DNA of 64,000 nucleotides from Chondrus crispus (lineage: Eukaryota; Rhodophyta; Florideophyceae; Gigartinales; Gigartinaceae). The position numbers were made by a program, and so were the translations under genes. The notes beneath the pieces were generated by a model. It was not told the DNA's origin. It ran no database searches and saw only the letters and a program-made list of their open reading frames with translations. This document shows positions 10,029-22,630 of the stretch, one piece after another; the stretch's first letter is position 1; each line of letters starts with the position of its first letter. Where the stretch lies: positions 182,293 to 246,292 of the forward strand of contig NW_005179101.1 of the NCBI RefSeq assembly GCF_000350225.1, given 5' to 3'.

Positions 10029-12312
10029 ATGTCGACCAGCGCACCCGGGGACGTCGGTCCCGGGGCGAGCAGAGTCGGATCGGCAAGGGCGTCGAGGATC
10101 CCGCGAGGTCCTCGCACCCGAAGCCAGGCCATTACGGCCACGGATCCCGAAGGTCAAGAAATCCCGACGGCGATTGATGCCGACAAGGATAATCTATCCT
10201 ACAGGTTCGAGAAGATGGGCGAGGAAATTCGCCAAGAGATGACGAAAAATCTCGAGGCTGAATTAGCCCTCGTCCGGAAGCAACTGGAGTTGCAAGCATC
10301 CGAGTTCCAAACCGTTTTGGGAGAGCTGTCGGCTCGAGTGGATCTCGTCAAGAAGGAGCGAGGTGAGGCAACCGACGGTCTGGAGCCGGAGGTCCTAGCT
10401 TCGTTGAAAAGTTCAGTCAAGGACGCAAGGCGCGACGCGAATCAAGCTTTGGAGTCCTTAGGTAAATTTAGAGGCAGTATCGACGACAGGTTCGACCGCG
10501 CCGCTCATCGTCTCAAGGACCTCGAACAGGTCGCCGGGCAAGAGCCGCTCCCAACGGGTCGAGAAGGACCGTCGATCGAAGAAGGACAAGGCCGCGGTAC
10601 AGCGGAGTTCCAAGTCGAAGACTTCGAAGAAGAGTCTGCGACGCAGGAGCAAGAGTCACTGTAGTGACGAGCCGGAGGACCAAGACTCAATGACCGAGTC
10701 GAATGGCCTTTCCGAAGATGGTGACGACGGTTTGTCGAACCATGCCAGCGATTCCGAACAGCGTTCAGAGGAAGGGAAAGGAATTTCGCGGGGCAAGAAA
10801 ATTACCTCCGGACGGAGCGGGATAACTTCGTCCGCCTCGCGGAGAGACAAGGATGCGGAGCCCGAAGATGGCGCAACGCGGCGCGGGCCGCGATGGGAGG
10901 AGTTGGAGGAGCTGAATCCGACCAACTACCTCTTCAAGAAATTACTTTCGTACCGAACGTAGCGTTTGCGGAACCCACAGACATATTTGTCAAGTTCCCG
11001 GCGGACCGCCGTGCGAAAAATCAGGAGAGATATTCCGCCTAAGGTGAAGAAGGACAACACGTTCACAGGTGAGGACGGGGTCCTTGTGTTGGATTTTTTG
11101 GCAAAATTAGTTCAAGAGTTCGATACTCAAGAAATGAACGAGGGGCAAGCGATCCGCTTGTTGCCCGAATTTCTAAGTGGCGTCGCCTTGAGACAGTATA
11201 CTTCGGTGTCTCAGACGGCCGGGGCCCATCACGGAAAGGTGTCCGTTTGGCCGGAGGCCGTACAGTGGGTGTTGAGGAGTTTCGCAACCGACGAGGCGAT
11301 TCGTCAAGCCGTGCTCGCATCGCGAGAGGTTCAGCAAAGACCGTCTGAAAACGAGATGGAATTCTATATCCGTCTGACGGACGCGAGCAATCGATTTGGA
11401 AACCTATATTCGATGGAAGAACAAATGACGATGTTTATTGAAGTACTCGATTCGAGTATCAAGCCGATGGTATCTCAATACCGACAAGACAATCGGGACG
11501 TTTCGTTTTTGAGACTAGTTAATTACGCGAAGGCGCATGGCTCGGCGAGCCGCGCTAAGGACAAGAAGACCAAGAAGGTCACGATTCAGACGCCGTCGAC
11601 GTTCAGGGCGGGTAAGAAGCTGAGGGCTTCTTATCCCGGTCGCAAAAGTCACGCCGCCGTCCATTTGGCCGAGTCCATTTCCGCGTCCGATAAGCGCGGT
11701 GCGCACGGAGACAGCGAAAGTCAGTACGAAGGAGCATTGGTAGCCGAAGGCAATTTTCTTGAGCCATTGGAGGGCTACGGACACGAGGACTACGGGGTAA
11801 GCTGGTCGTCAACTCTACCGACGCCCACGTACACGACGGAGTCGTTTTCAGGGCCCACGGATCCCGTGATGACGTTCTGGGGGCGCGGCCACACGCCGGC
11901 GCCGCGCATTCCGATGGAGGACAAGGGTACGACGTTTCGAAGGCCAGGCTGGATGGGGAGGCCGCAACATCAAGGAAAGCTGCCGGCCCGTGGAAGACCT
12001 AGGCCGCAATATCCCGTCAAGAATCACGGATTGGTGTGCTATCATTGTTATGAAAAGGGGCACGCCGCACCAACGTGCATACTTTCCCTCCGGGAAATGC
12101 ACCGAGTTTTGGAAAACTATGAGGCGTTGTCTCCGATGGAGAGGTTAGGAATACCATCGACGAGCTACCTGAGGGTCAAGAATTGGTTCGATTCGCAGAC
12201 GGCGAGCACGCCGAGTGCTTCAACGCCGAGGCCGAACCAACCCTTCAGAGGGCCTGCCGCGGGGCTTGCGTCGTCGGACATGAGAAGGGTCCCGCAGCGG
12301 CAGGAAAACTAG
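10029..12312 (+). pseudogene. gag: A2 gag with one frameshift and one internal stop
   Basis: The ATG at 10029 follows a T-rich tract. The first block (to about 10564) is the Arg/Ser-rich end and coiled coil; a one-base deletion near 10566 (compare A1) shifts the frame, which runs into TAG at 10662-10664 while the true frame continues to TAG at 10960-10962. That TAG coincides with the TAG of A1 and with TAC in A3. From 10963 to 12309 the frame is clean: a capsid-like block (LLPEFLSGVALRQYTS, MEFYIRLTDASNR), a Pro/Arg-rich linker, and the CCHC knuckle CYHCYEKGHAAPTC at about residue 351 of this segment. It ends at the natural stop TAG 12310-12312, right after the frameshift heptamer. Confidence 0.88.
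12303..12309 (+). promoter_or_regulatory. Putative -1 frameshift site, GGAAAAC
   Basis: The heptamer sits directly before the gag stop; pol lies in the -1 frame, which is already open about 130 bases upstream. Conserved with A1 and A3. Confidence 0.5.
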
Positions 12313-15300
12313 AGAGGGGAATCTCGCGTGAGCCGCGAGAGGCACAGGGTCCACGTACTGTGCCCGGGGCTCAGCCCCGTTCCCCGTCTCTAAAGGAAAA
12401 ATTTGGCCCCGATGAGGAGGTTGATGGGTGGATGGATAAGCCCAAGGGGCCAGCTCAAGTCAAGAAAATTTTGAGCCGAGCCAGAAATCATCCGTTGGAA
12501 GAAGTTCAAATACCCTGGTATAGGGTTAAGCGAAGGGAGTGTCCCGAGAAGATTTTGGTTCTTGCGCGAAAAAACTATAAAGTTTACGCGGACATTGGAC
12601 CAACAGTTGGATTGATGAGCCGGGTGTTGTCTGTATTAGACACCGGCGCGGGACCAAACCTTGTGCGAAGATCGGGACTCCCGGCTGGAATGGAATCTCT
12701 AGTGTCCTAAGGACCGACCCAAGACATTGGCGACGCGAATAACAGGCCACTCCAGACTCTCGGAACCATCAAGATGCCCGTGAGACTTGGACGATTTGTG
12801 GCATCCGCCGATTTTATTGTGTGCGAAAAGCTCGCGGTACCGCTAATTCTAGGCGCGGACTACTGTGACCGGTTTGTGGAAGCAATTTATCCAAGGAAGA
12901 AAACGGTTGAGTTGGCGGATTTCTCGGAGGTTCCGATAGTTAGGCGGTTCTTGACGAGAAAAGGGAAGAAGAACCTCGTCCCGGGAGAGGACAAGAACGA
13001 TGGAAAGGGGGAGCGAATTTCCCCTAAGGTGTAAGTGGTAAGAGCCACGACTATCGAGCCGGGGACGCAACGCGTCGTCGAATGCACCTCGAAGAGGGCG
13101 GGCTTGGTTGTGGTTCAGCCGTACTCGTCGTTGTTCGAAAGGCACGGGTTGACGTGCACGAATGGTGTCGTTCAGGTTGAGCCTAACAGGCCATTTCGTT
13201 TACTCGTTGCGAATTTTAGGACGTACCCTGTCAGGGTGCAAAAAGGCCAAGTGGTGGCAGAATTATTACCGCACCCGAGAGCCGCGCTCGAGAGCAAAAC
13301 CACCATTGGTGAAGTTCTCGGAATTCAAGAAAGGAAGAAGGAAAATTTTCCTAATTCCCCCAAGGCGCCTACGGGCGAGACAAGATGCGAACCGTCGGAT
13401 CAAGGCCGCGAGAACCAGCCAGAAGAACGGTCGGCAGGGCTCTCCGCGTCGGCATCTACGAAGCCGCAACGCAGGATTGAGCCGCCACCGCCGGACGTGG
13501 AGGAACTCGACCTGAGCCACGTGCCGGACCGGCTGCGCGAGCAGTTCCGTCGGATGTTGAAGAAGTATTCAAGGATGTGGGATGGGACGCTTGGTGAAAT
13601 TAATACCACAGTCCATCGGATCGAGTTGATCCCCGAGACTCGTCCCATCGCACAAGCCCCATATCGGGCCGGGCCTAAAGCCCGCGAAGTAGAAGATGCA
13701 GAGGTGCAGAAGTTGTTGGAAGCAGGAGTGATAGAACCAGCGCAGTCAGAATGGGCGTCGCCCGTGTTGTTGGTGCCCAAGCCGGACGGATCGATGCACT
13801 TTTGCGTAGACTACCGCAGGCTGAACGCAGTGACGGTGAAGGACACGTACCCCTTACCGCGCATGGATGAGTGCCTGGACTCGCTTGGTGACACCAAGGT
13901 TTTCTCCGCGTTGGACGCGATCTCAGGATATTGGCAGATGCCCATCCCTGAGCGCGACCGCGACAAGACCGCATTTTCGTGTCACTCAGGACTGTATCGC
14001 TTCCCAAGAATGCCCTTCGGGCTAACTAACGCGCCAGCGACGTTTCAGAGAGCAATGGATATTCTGCTCTCTCCGTTCCGTTGGAAGTGCTGTTTGGTGT
14101 ATCTGGACGACATACTAATTTTTAGCAAGTCATTGGAGGAGCACATCGTGCACGTGGATGAAATACTGTCTGTATTGGAGAAGGCAAGTGTGAAGCTCAA
14201 GCTTCGCAAGTGTGAATTTTTCGTCGAAAAGATCAAGTACCTGGGCCATGTAGTTCGGCCAGGTACATTGGAAGTGGACGCTGCGCGAACCGTCGCATTG
14301 GAACAAGTGAGGTACCCTCAAACGCAGACCCAGCTCAGAAGCTTCTTGGGACTTTGTAATGTCTACCGCAGATTCGTTCCGCATTATGCGAAAATCGCGC
14401 ATCCGCTCAACCAACTGTTGAAGAAAGGGCAACCGGTCCAGTTGGAAAGATTCGACGAACCGTGCGAAAAAGCTTTTCATAAGCTCAAGGACACCATCCT
14501 GGCACCGCCGGTGTTGGCGCTGCCGAAGAAGGACCTACCCTACTCGGTAGATAACGATGCAAGCGACTATCAAATCGGCGCTGCATTATTTCAAACACAC
14601 CCGGATGCGCGACGCAAACCCATCGGGTTCTTTTCAAGAACGTTTGCCGCAGCCGAGAGAAACTATTCGGTATCAGAAAAAGAATGTCTAGCGGTAATTT
14701 GGGCCGTACAGACTTTAAGACCATATCTATATGGCGAGCACTTCATCGTGCATACCGACCATGCCTCATTGAGGTGGTTGATGAACGTAACCGACCGCAG
14801 CGGGAGATTAATCCGATGGAGGCTACGCCTCTCAGAATTTGATTTTGAAATCAAGCACAAAAAGGGAAAGGCTAACAGCCAGGCGGACGCTTTGTCAAGG
14901 TTGCGGACCGCAGGAGAAACCGTCGACGAAATCGACGACGAAATCCCATGCTTTACGGCCGAACCGGCCGAGGGTACAGTGGAGGACGAGGAAAGTTTTG
15001 ACGCGATAGACGACATCCCCGCTCTTGAGGAGGGGACCGCCCCTGATCTCCTCGATCAATTCCAAGCTGTCACTCCGGAGGAGCTCATTCGCGAGCAAGC
15101 CGTCGACCCCTTCTGCAATCGCATCAAGGAAGAAATGGACGCCGGAAAGTGGAGAACGTTCAGAGTGGAGACCGAGGAACTCGAAGGAACTCTATGCCGT
15201 ACCGCGGCAGAGTCTGTACAAGTGGTGATACCACAATCATTAAGGGACCGCGTCCTAGGGTTGAGCCACTACGCAAAATTGGCAGGCCACCCGGGAGGCA

Positions 15301-16766
15301 GGAAACTTTACAAGACATTGAGAAGATAATTTTATTGACCTACGATGGCCTTAGACTGCTACGCAGTCGCGAAGAATTGCGCCGCATGTGCGCGGGAAAG
15401 GGTGAAGTTAAGAAGAAACACGAAGGAAATGAAGCTGTTCACGCCCAAAGCCCCGCTGGAGTTTGTCGCCATCGACATCCTCGGCGAGTTAATTACAACT
15501 AAACGAGGAAATCGGTATATTCTCGTGATCAGCGATCGATACTCAAAACTGGTACGAACCGTACCGTTGAAGAAGATATCAGCTGCGCACATCGCACAAG
15601 CCTTCGTTCACCATTGGGTATTCGTCTACGGACCGCCGGTCAAGCTGCTGTCCGACAATGAAGCACAGTTCACGGCCCGGTTCTTTCAGAACGTCTGTCG
15701 GATTCTCGGCATACACAATGTGTTCACGACCACGTACCACCCGCAAGCCAACGGCCAAGTTGAGAGGTTTAAACGCACGCTGACTTCCGCGTTGCGAAAA
15801 TATGTTGGAGAGCATCCCAAGGACTGGGACCTATTTAGCGACGCTGTGACGTTCGCATACAACACGCAAGTTCATCGAACTACGAACATTGCGCCCTTCG
15901 AGATGGTGTTAGCTCGGGCGCCGAGAAGCATTGCGTTACAAGCGCAGCCAAGCTTGGAAGGATTTAGCTCGAATCGAGCGTATTACCTGAAATAGCAGTC
16001 GTGGTTGGAAAGCCTGATGAAAGGCGCTGATAAGAGCCTGAAAATAACAAGCGCGCTACAAAAGCGAAACTTTGACGCAAGGCTTCGCAGACCGAAGTAT
16101 GACATCCCTTCAGGATCCTACGTTTTCCTCCGGAAGGAACAGGGGACTGCAACAGAACCTAGACATAAGCTGGCACAAGTTGCCACGGGACCGTATGCAG
16201 TCAAGAAATCAGATAAGAACACGGTTGTCGTCGCCATAGGCGAACAAGAAGAGCGCGAGTAGCGGGAAAGAGTCGAATTAGGCCCTAGTCCCATGGACTA
16301 CATGCCGATATCAGGCCTACGACAGGCTCTACAGTTCCTCAGCGGACGCGAGGGGAATCAAGAACGCCACGCGATGGAGAGTGAGGTAGGTCTTCCCACG
16401 CGAGCGCAGATGTTAGAGGACGAGGAAGATGTTGTCAGTCGAAACCCGTCAGGGGAGATACCGCAAGACCTACGGAGGACAAGTAATTCAGAAGAGTTGG
16501 AGGAGTCGGAGAGTCTTCAGGAGGGGGAAGAAATTAGCCCCAGACGCGAGGAAGACAATGAGAACGCCGAGTACGTGATAGAAAAGATCATCGATCACGG
16601 GTATCAAGATGAGGAATTAATCCTCAAGGTGAAATGGTATGGATATGAGACGAAGGACGCGACGTGGGAACCGGTCGCACAATTGCCGCGCAGCGCCGTG
16701 GTGCGATATTTCCGAAGGAAGAAGTTACCCTTGCCGTCGCAAGTCGCGTGTGCGCAAGCGGGGTAA
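12303..16766 (+). pseudogene. pol: A2 pol: protease, RT, RNase H, integrase, chromodomain; six in-frame stops
   Basis: Apart from two closely spaced compensating one-base indels near 16050, the reading frame is kept for about 4.46 kb but is cut by TAA 12708-12710, TAA 13032-13034, TAA 15327-15329, TGA 15336-15338, TAG 15993-15995 and TAG 16260-16262. Several stops match tryptophan codons in A3 (TGG to TGA or TAG). Domains in order: retropepsin (LDTGAGPNLV), RT (FCVDYRRLN, MPFGLTNAPATFQ, LVYLDD), RNase H (NDASDYQIG, EKECLAV, HTDHASLRWL; the first Asp context is NDAS, not TDAS), integrase (CAACAR; AIDILGEL, SDNEAQF, NGQVERF, so DNG has become DNE) and a C-terminal chromodomain (YVIEKIIDHGY, KWYGYETKDATWEP). 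The longest open piece, 13035-15329, holds RT and RNase H. The protein would copy and integrate the element if intact. Confidence 0.92.
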
Positions 16767-17317
16767 CCCCCGTCAGGAGACTCCAGAGCTGACTGGTACC
16801 GAGACCGTACCGCCAAGATAGAAGGCGATGGTAATCACAGGAGGCGTGATGGTAGAAATTGACGAGTAGAAGAGACACGAAGAGAGTAGGGAGCCCTTCC
16901 CTCCAAATCTTGCAGATAACCGGACCGGTGTGCGCCGCCACGCTACGAAACAGAAGTGACACTGTATCCACAGAGGAGGCCTAAAAGCCTACTGGAGAAC
17001 ACACGCCCACGTCATTGACGGACGCACGTGAAAGGAAAATTGGGATCCGTGGTCCGTCCTCATGAGGTGTAATTTAATCCCAAAAGAGAGTTTTTTTGTA
17101 GTCGCTGTCGCCCACAGCCGACGGTATCCCTGTCCAGAGCCGCCACAGGGCGAAGGCGCTACCTGACCCTACTCGACGGACACAGACGTACGCATAATTT
17201 GCATACACCCGAGCGAGATACTTACAAATTGGCTACTATAACCCCTCTTCCTTTCTTTTCTTTGTTTTCTTTACTTTTCTTGTGTTTGTGTTTGTTTGTT
17301 CTATTTTAGGTTTTGAG
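16767..17317. other. Post-pol spacer of A2 with polypyrimidine tract
   Basis: No gene seen. A pyrimidine-rich run at about 17240-17311 ends TATTTTAG|G just before the ATG at 17318, the form of a 3' splice acceptor. A similar T-rich tract precedes the ATG of gag and of the matching small ORF in A3. Confidence 0.45.
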
Positions 17318-17491
17318 ATGTTAAAGATACGATCCCGCACTGCGGAGGTCGGTCAGCAAGTCTACGAGGGCGGCCGGCAGGCAATTGAAAGGATGATGAT
17401 CTTCGAGATCCGGTCCGACCCCAACAAGATTACGGATGACGGCCGCGTTGCGGGTCTCTCGCAACTCAGTGCGAAGCCGAGGAGGGAGTAA
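17318..17491 (+). CDS. Small sense-strand ORF downstream of pol (A2)
   Basis: 57 codons beginning MLKIRSRTAEVGQQV. I do not recognise the product. It is listed because A3 has a related frame at 48077: both have ATG directly after a polypyrimidine tract, both share R-x-R-T-A-x3-Q-x-V near the start, and both share I-R-x5-T-D further on (in A3 beyond its TAG). This suggests a remnant third sense-strand gene between pol and the antisense gene, possibly reached by splicing. The frame ends soon after, so it may be truncated. No membrane segment or envelope-like feature is visible. Confidence 0.35.
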   Translation: MLKIRSRTAEVGQQVYEGGRQAIERMMIFEIRSDPNKITDDGRVAGLSQLSAKPRRE

Positions 17492-18562
17492 TGGACGTGG
17501 GAGAGCCTTACTGCACGGCGTGTGTTTTTGCGTCATGGGTAAACTCAGACTCAAGCGACTGCAGCAGCTGATAAGTGCTAGGATGAGTTTGTCGAATAGA
17601 CGTGTTTTGCGTCGCGCGGGCATGTCAGGCTAATTCTTCGATTTGAAAGGGAAATTAAGCTGTATGCGGCCACACCAAGCATGGTACGAGGAGAAATGCG
17701 CGTCTGAAGGTCGAATACGAGGTGCAGAGGAAGGCGGGACGTCTACACGGGATGAAGGGTCTCATGAATCACGCACAGAGTCGTCTAGAAAATGTCGCGA
17801 ACGGCAAAAAGGGGTGTGTTGGTCACAACGGTTGGGATGAGAGGTTGAAATGTGCAGGAGAATACCGAGAGGTACATCCGGAAGAAGCAAGGAGCCCAGT
17901 AGGCTTCACCAATCCCGAGGCAGACCCACACCCGATATTGAGGAAGGGAGGCTGAAAGGAGTGAAGGGAGCTACATAACCTTCCCCGAGAGCCCTCCCTC
18001 CCCCTAAACAGCACTCGCTCGAGGAATGGAAGCTTTACTGTAGACTCCGATGGAGGCATTACACTCACTTGAGTACAAGCGCGTGTATCCCTCACCTGAA
18101 GTGACGTCCAAGTCGCTGATCGACTTTCGCAAGGTGCGATCGAATGAAGAAAATTATGATGCATTTCAGATGAGGGAAAACGGACAAGTGATCAGAGGCC
18201 AGGCGGGTGGCTGAACGCGTATGAATTATTATCGAAAATTAAGGAACAGTTGTCGCCGATCGAGCACGCAGGACGAGGAAACGCGCTGATGACAAGCACA
18301 AGTCCACGCAAGTACAAACCCCCGTTCCGCTCTTTCCTTTTACAGAGTACGCGGGTTGTAGGACCGTGCTTCCCCGAAGGGAGAGTGCAAGTCGCGCCAA
18401 TCATGTAGGCGTGAGGAGAGGAGGCGTCTTCCTTGGATGCGGGGGCAGAACGTGTCGTCATCACCGAGACGAACCGCGGTTATCCAGTCTGTTTTTGGTT
18501 CAAGGTTTGTTTGTTTTTTGTTTTGCTTCTATTTGTTTTGGGTTTGTGACGTCGACGACATA

Positions 18563-18826
18563 ATGCGACGCGACGAGCGCCGTTCTGCCAGTCTGCAAGG
18601 ATTAGCGAAGGACGAGGAGGAGGTTAACCGAGAAGAAGGGGAGCAAGGATGTCGACGACGTAAGAAGCGCCAGCATGATCAGAGAATGCCTCAGTCGCGG
18701 GACGGGCTGACGAGGAGATTCCTTTACCATTCTGCGAATGGACATGCGACGCACGATCCAAGCCCTGGAAATCGGACCGGCAGGTCCGAGGTCCACTCGA
18801 AACGATGGGATACCCATCCCCACTGA
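18563..18826 (+). CDS. Possible small basic/acidic ORF (A2)
   Basis: 87 codons beginning MRRDERRSASLQGL, highly charged, starting 20 bases after a T/G-rich tract (18490-18545) like those before other ORFs of this family. No family recognised and no counterpart identified in A3, so it may be chance. Confidence 0.2.
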   Translation: MRRDERRSASLQGLAKDEEEVNREEGEQGCRRRKKRQHDQRMPQSRDGLTRRFLYHSANGHATHDPSPGNRTGRSEVHSKRWDTHPH

Positions 18827-20652
18827 TTACCTTTAATCCCTCAACGCTTCTATATTTTGTATATACCATGAGGGAGTTGGACGACAATCTACATTGGAGG
18901 GAGGACGCTTGGAGAATTTGGAAATCGCTGTGAGAAGGACCATTTATTTAGCTATTTGTTTTGACATGGTCCTGAAACCGCGCAAGGGAGATGCGACTCC
19001 TGACGCCCGTAGTCATGGATCAGAGGGTATCGGCATCAACTGCAAGGTTTTCGGGGTTTGAAGAACCCGACGACTAAACCGGATAGGGAAACTATCGTGA
19101 TCTCACTACGGTTCTACTGGCCATCATTGAGGAGTAGAACAGGCAACTCCCAACGGACCCTATCATGGACGATGACGGCGAGTTGAAACAAGCTCCGATA
19201 CTGTAAGAGTGAGGGTCTATGGACCAAGGGAAAAGGACTCAGTCTGTGCTCGTCAACAACACACACACACCTCCAAATTAACAAAAAGGGGAGGGTCGCC
19301 ATCGACGATTCAAATAACCATGGTGACACACCATATGTTTTTATGACCCTCGAAGAAGCCGGCGTCCTATGCCGTATTGTGTGATCTCGAGTTCGTCAAT
19401 TACGGCAAAAGTTAAAATCCAGGTTGAGGGAGACGGGGGAGTCGTTTGGGAAGGAAAACCTTGCGCTACTGCCACTCGTCAATACTGTTGGACTAAGTTC
19501 TACAGCTCCAAATATTTTAGAACACGCTTCCAGGAGAGGGGAAGAACAAAGGATGGAAGATTGCTATAGTTCGTTGCCGAAGAGTACGGTACGCACGCCT
19601 ACACCGCTAGCAAAACGGAGTCAGGGGAAGAGACCAGAGCCGTGTTGGTTTGGGAAGACGATTCGTCTTTGACGGAGGGTTACGTCGCAGGTAGAGACAT
19701 GGCTGCGAGATAAAGAGGGGGAATTCGGGGATGCAAATCGGGAAAAGAGAAGGAAGTTGGCAGAAGAGAAGGAAGGAGTGCCGAGCTGGAAGAAGATAGA
19801 TAGGATCACGCTACACGACTTGCTAAAATTCGTGCAAGCGGGAGACGCCCGGGCTGAGAACGACGAAGGGGATCAAGTTTCGATCGTGTTAGAAGACCTG
19901 TTGATTTTTGTTGTTGTTGCGTGACTACGGATCGAAAACTGGAGAAGCAAAGGAGTGCGTTCGCCGCACTCTGCCTTTCGCCATCGGCGATAAGAGTCGC
20001 CAGGGGCGAAGTACAGTACGCTCAAGAGTGGGAACGAAGAGACCCCTCTCCGCACAGCTCGAATAAGAAGGAAAAAGAGGCAAGGAATTCTCCTAAGTGT
20101 AGAGCTCACGCCAGAACCGTAACAAAAGGAGGCACATGTCATCCAGATTTGGACCACGGGCTCAGGATCAATCAGGACACTTGTCCACGTGTAAACTTCG
20201 TCCATGCTACTTAAACCCGGCAAGGCTTATGCCTCGACGACGCAGCCGCAATACGTCGGCAATGAATCGCTTCTCACAAGGGTTCCCCAAGGACAGTGTG
20301 GCGATGACGTCACAGAGAAAGAGGAGAGAGACATTGGGAGGAGGAGGCAGATGAGGGCAAGAAATCCAAGGAGTGAAAATAATGCCATGACCCTACACCT
20401 GGCTCCGGAAGGTAAAAGAAAGAGGAGGCACTGAAGAGAAGGAAAGGCGGGAATAGAAACAGGAGCTCGACCGTAAAAGAGGAGGTAACCGAGGGCCGTT
20501 TTGTACGCGGCCTGCTCGACGATGGGAGAAGGGATGCTTATGAAGAGGGGGAATGCAAAGGGACGACAGATACGCAGAGGATTCAACTTTTATTAATCCT
20601 GAAGGGGAACGGAGGTGAAGACGGACATGAGGGGTCTGCCGCAGATGGCAGA
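18827..20652. other. A2 interval before the antisense gene
   Basis: Only short frames of 60-120 codons with no recognisable motif and no clear counterpart in A3. One purine-rich stretch (about 19720-19800) could be a coding relic. Nothing further seen. Confidence 0.4.
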
Positions 20653-22505
20653 TCAAGGGAGCGGAACACCGGAGGATCCTTCCTTCGGCAGAGAAGTAAT
20701 CAGCCGGGCTAGGACTCGTAGGTCCTCCAGAGTTGCACCCCGAAGGGCCTCTACCTCCACGCCGTGCGCGCGAAGAAGGCGATGATAGACGCCAGCGGCG
20801 GCGTTGTTTTCTTTAGGAATTGAGGGTGACGGGGGAGCTAAGGCAGGAGTGACGATGGGCTCCTCACGTACAGGGGAAGTCTGACGTGGGGTCGGACCCA
20901 CGTCAGACGGCGGCACTTCCCGGACTGATAGGGTTTCGGTTGAGTTTGTTGAGGGAAACACGACGCGAGGAGGACTATCGCGTGGGGATGGACCCACCGG
21001 AGGGGGGCGTGGCAGTGAACGAGCCGGCTGAGGTAGAATTGCAGGCAAAGACGGCTCGGGGAGACAAGGCGTTGGGGACTGTACGTCCGGCGTGGAAGGT
21101 TGGACCGCGGAACAAGGAGACGAAGAGCCGGACGGTCGAGAGCACACGCTCTCTGCACTGAGGGTACACGCCTCGCTCAGGAACCGCGTCGGGGATGGGG
21201 ATTTGATTTCCGAACTGTCGACTCAGTCGAGCTTCTGAGGATGAGCACAACGTCGACGTCCAGGGGTTAAACCAGACGAAGTCGCCCGCTGCGCTGTGAC
21301 TACGTCCCGGAGAAAAGGAGGGACGTCGCTTTGCGAAGGAGCGGGAAGAGTTGTGAGGGGGAACGCTGTCCCAGTCGATCTGCCTAATTTTGTCGAGCAG
21401 CGAGTGCAACTCGAGGTCGGTGTCGGCGCCACCCAGGGGGACAGTGTAATCCAGAAGGCACATGAGCTCAACGAGCTTCGGGGGAAGGTACCACAGACGC
21501 CAACAATCATACGCCTCCCAAAGCAAGGTGCCAGCGACCTTCACGCACCACTCGGTCATGAGGACAACCCACAACCCGTGTCGGGGGTCGTTCAGGTGGC
21601 TGCCGAAGTATGTAAGGATGGGGCCCAATTCTGACCAAAATCCTTGGCAGACTTCAAACTGACCCCACCATGAGGGAAGCTGCTGGTATCGGTTGACGTA
21701 GTGTGACCGCGCGATCTCCCCCGCCTCGATCATTTGGTATGCCAGGAAGTATCCTGTGTCCGACCTCATTTTGCGCTCGTACCGAACGGTGTGTTGGAAG
21801 AAGAAGAGGTTCCCGCGTTTCATGCGCCGGAAATTAACAGGGAGAATCGCACGCGTCCACGACATTGCGTCATTCGTCACTGTCAATTGGTTATGCCACA
21901 AGCGGTTCGCTTCCAGTAAGGGTCACCATGGTCCAACTGAGGAGACTGTCAAGATAATGGCGCTCCCCCTCCGTACGGAATCTCCACGTGTTGCAGCCGA
22001 AGGAAGGAGGAATAAGGGTGTCGGTCAAATGGAGGTCAAGCCGGGTGAGTACAGTGTCCATGAATCGCAGGTACAAGGTGCGACGGCCGCGTGGAGAGGA
22101 GTGACGAAGGATGGAGGTAGGAATGGCAATGCGGGCGCGCCAGTCAAAAGTGCGAATGGCTTGTAGGGGTAGTTGACCGGGTAACATGCCAGCGCCGTCT
22201 GCAAAACTATGTTCGATGGCAGCAACATCGCGGACGCTCACAGGGGAGAACCACTGGGAAGAGGCAAATAGGGAAGGATGTTCATTCATGGATTTGTCTT
22301 GTAGCTCCTCGAGCGAGGGGTATCGACGGGCTACCCAAGAAGAATGGTAGCCCGGATGGAAGGCCGGTTCGGTAGGGTTGGTAACAGGAGGTAGACGGGG
22401 TATGGAAGGAAGACCCCGGGGCACTTCGGGCTTGCGAGGAAACCCCACACCGGGACGCTTACGGGTGGCACTATCGTCCGAGTGTTCCGACGGCGAAGGA
22501 AGCAT
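20653..22505 (-). pseudogene. A2 antisense accessory gene (family A aORF), two frameshifts
   Basis: The ATG at 22505-22503 lies 125 bp inside the 3' LTR and the gene reads back towards pol. Three open pieces in different frames (22505-21891, 21901-20975, 21147-20653) join to about 617 codons that follow the A3 counterpart throughout. Features: a Ser/Pro-rich end with SIPRLPP, a block with GMLPGQLPLQAIR, a tryptophan-rich centre (LPSWWGQFEVCQGFW, YFGSHLNDPRHGLWVV, YDCWRLWYLP), SFSPGRSH, a Pro/Ser-rich stretch, and a helical end LLRAHGVEVEALRGATL...LARLITSLPKE. Frameshifts lie near 21905 and 21160. No known domain recognised. Conservation with A3 on this strand, against decay of the other strand, shows it was a gene. 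Confidence 0.78.
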
Positions 22506-22630
22506 GGTATTTTCGTCTTACCCTTGCAAGAACGCCGCGCAGAGTGATTGATGACTGCGAAACACGGTAAGGAACGGCAGGAGATTATACGATGGCTTGG
22601 CGCTGTACAAGGGCGCTCAGGAGGGGGATA

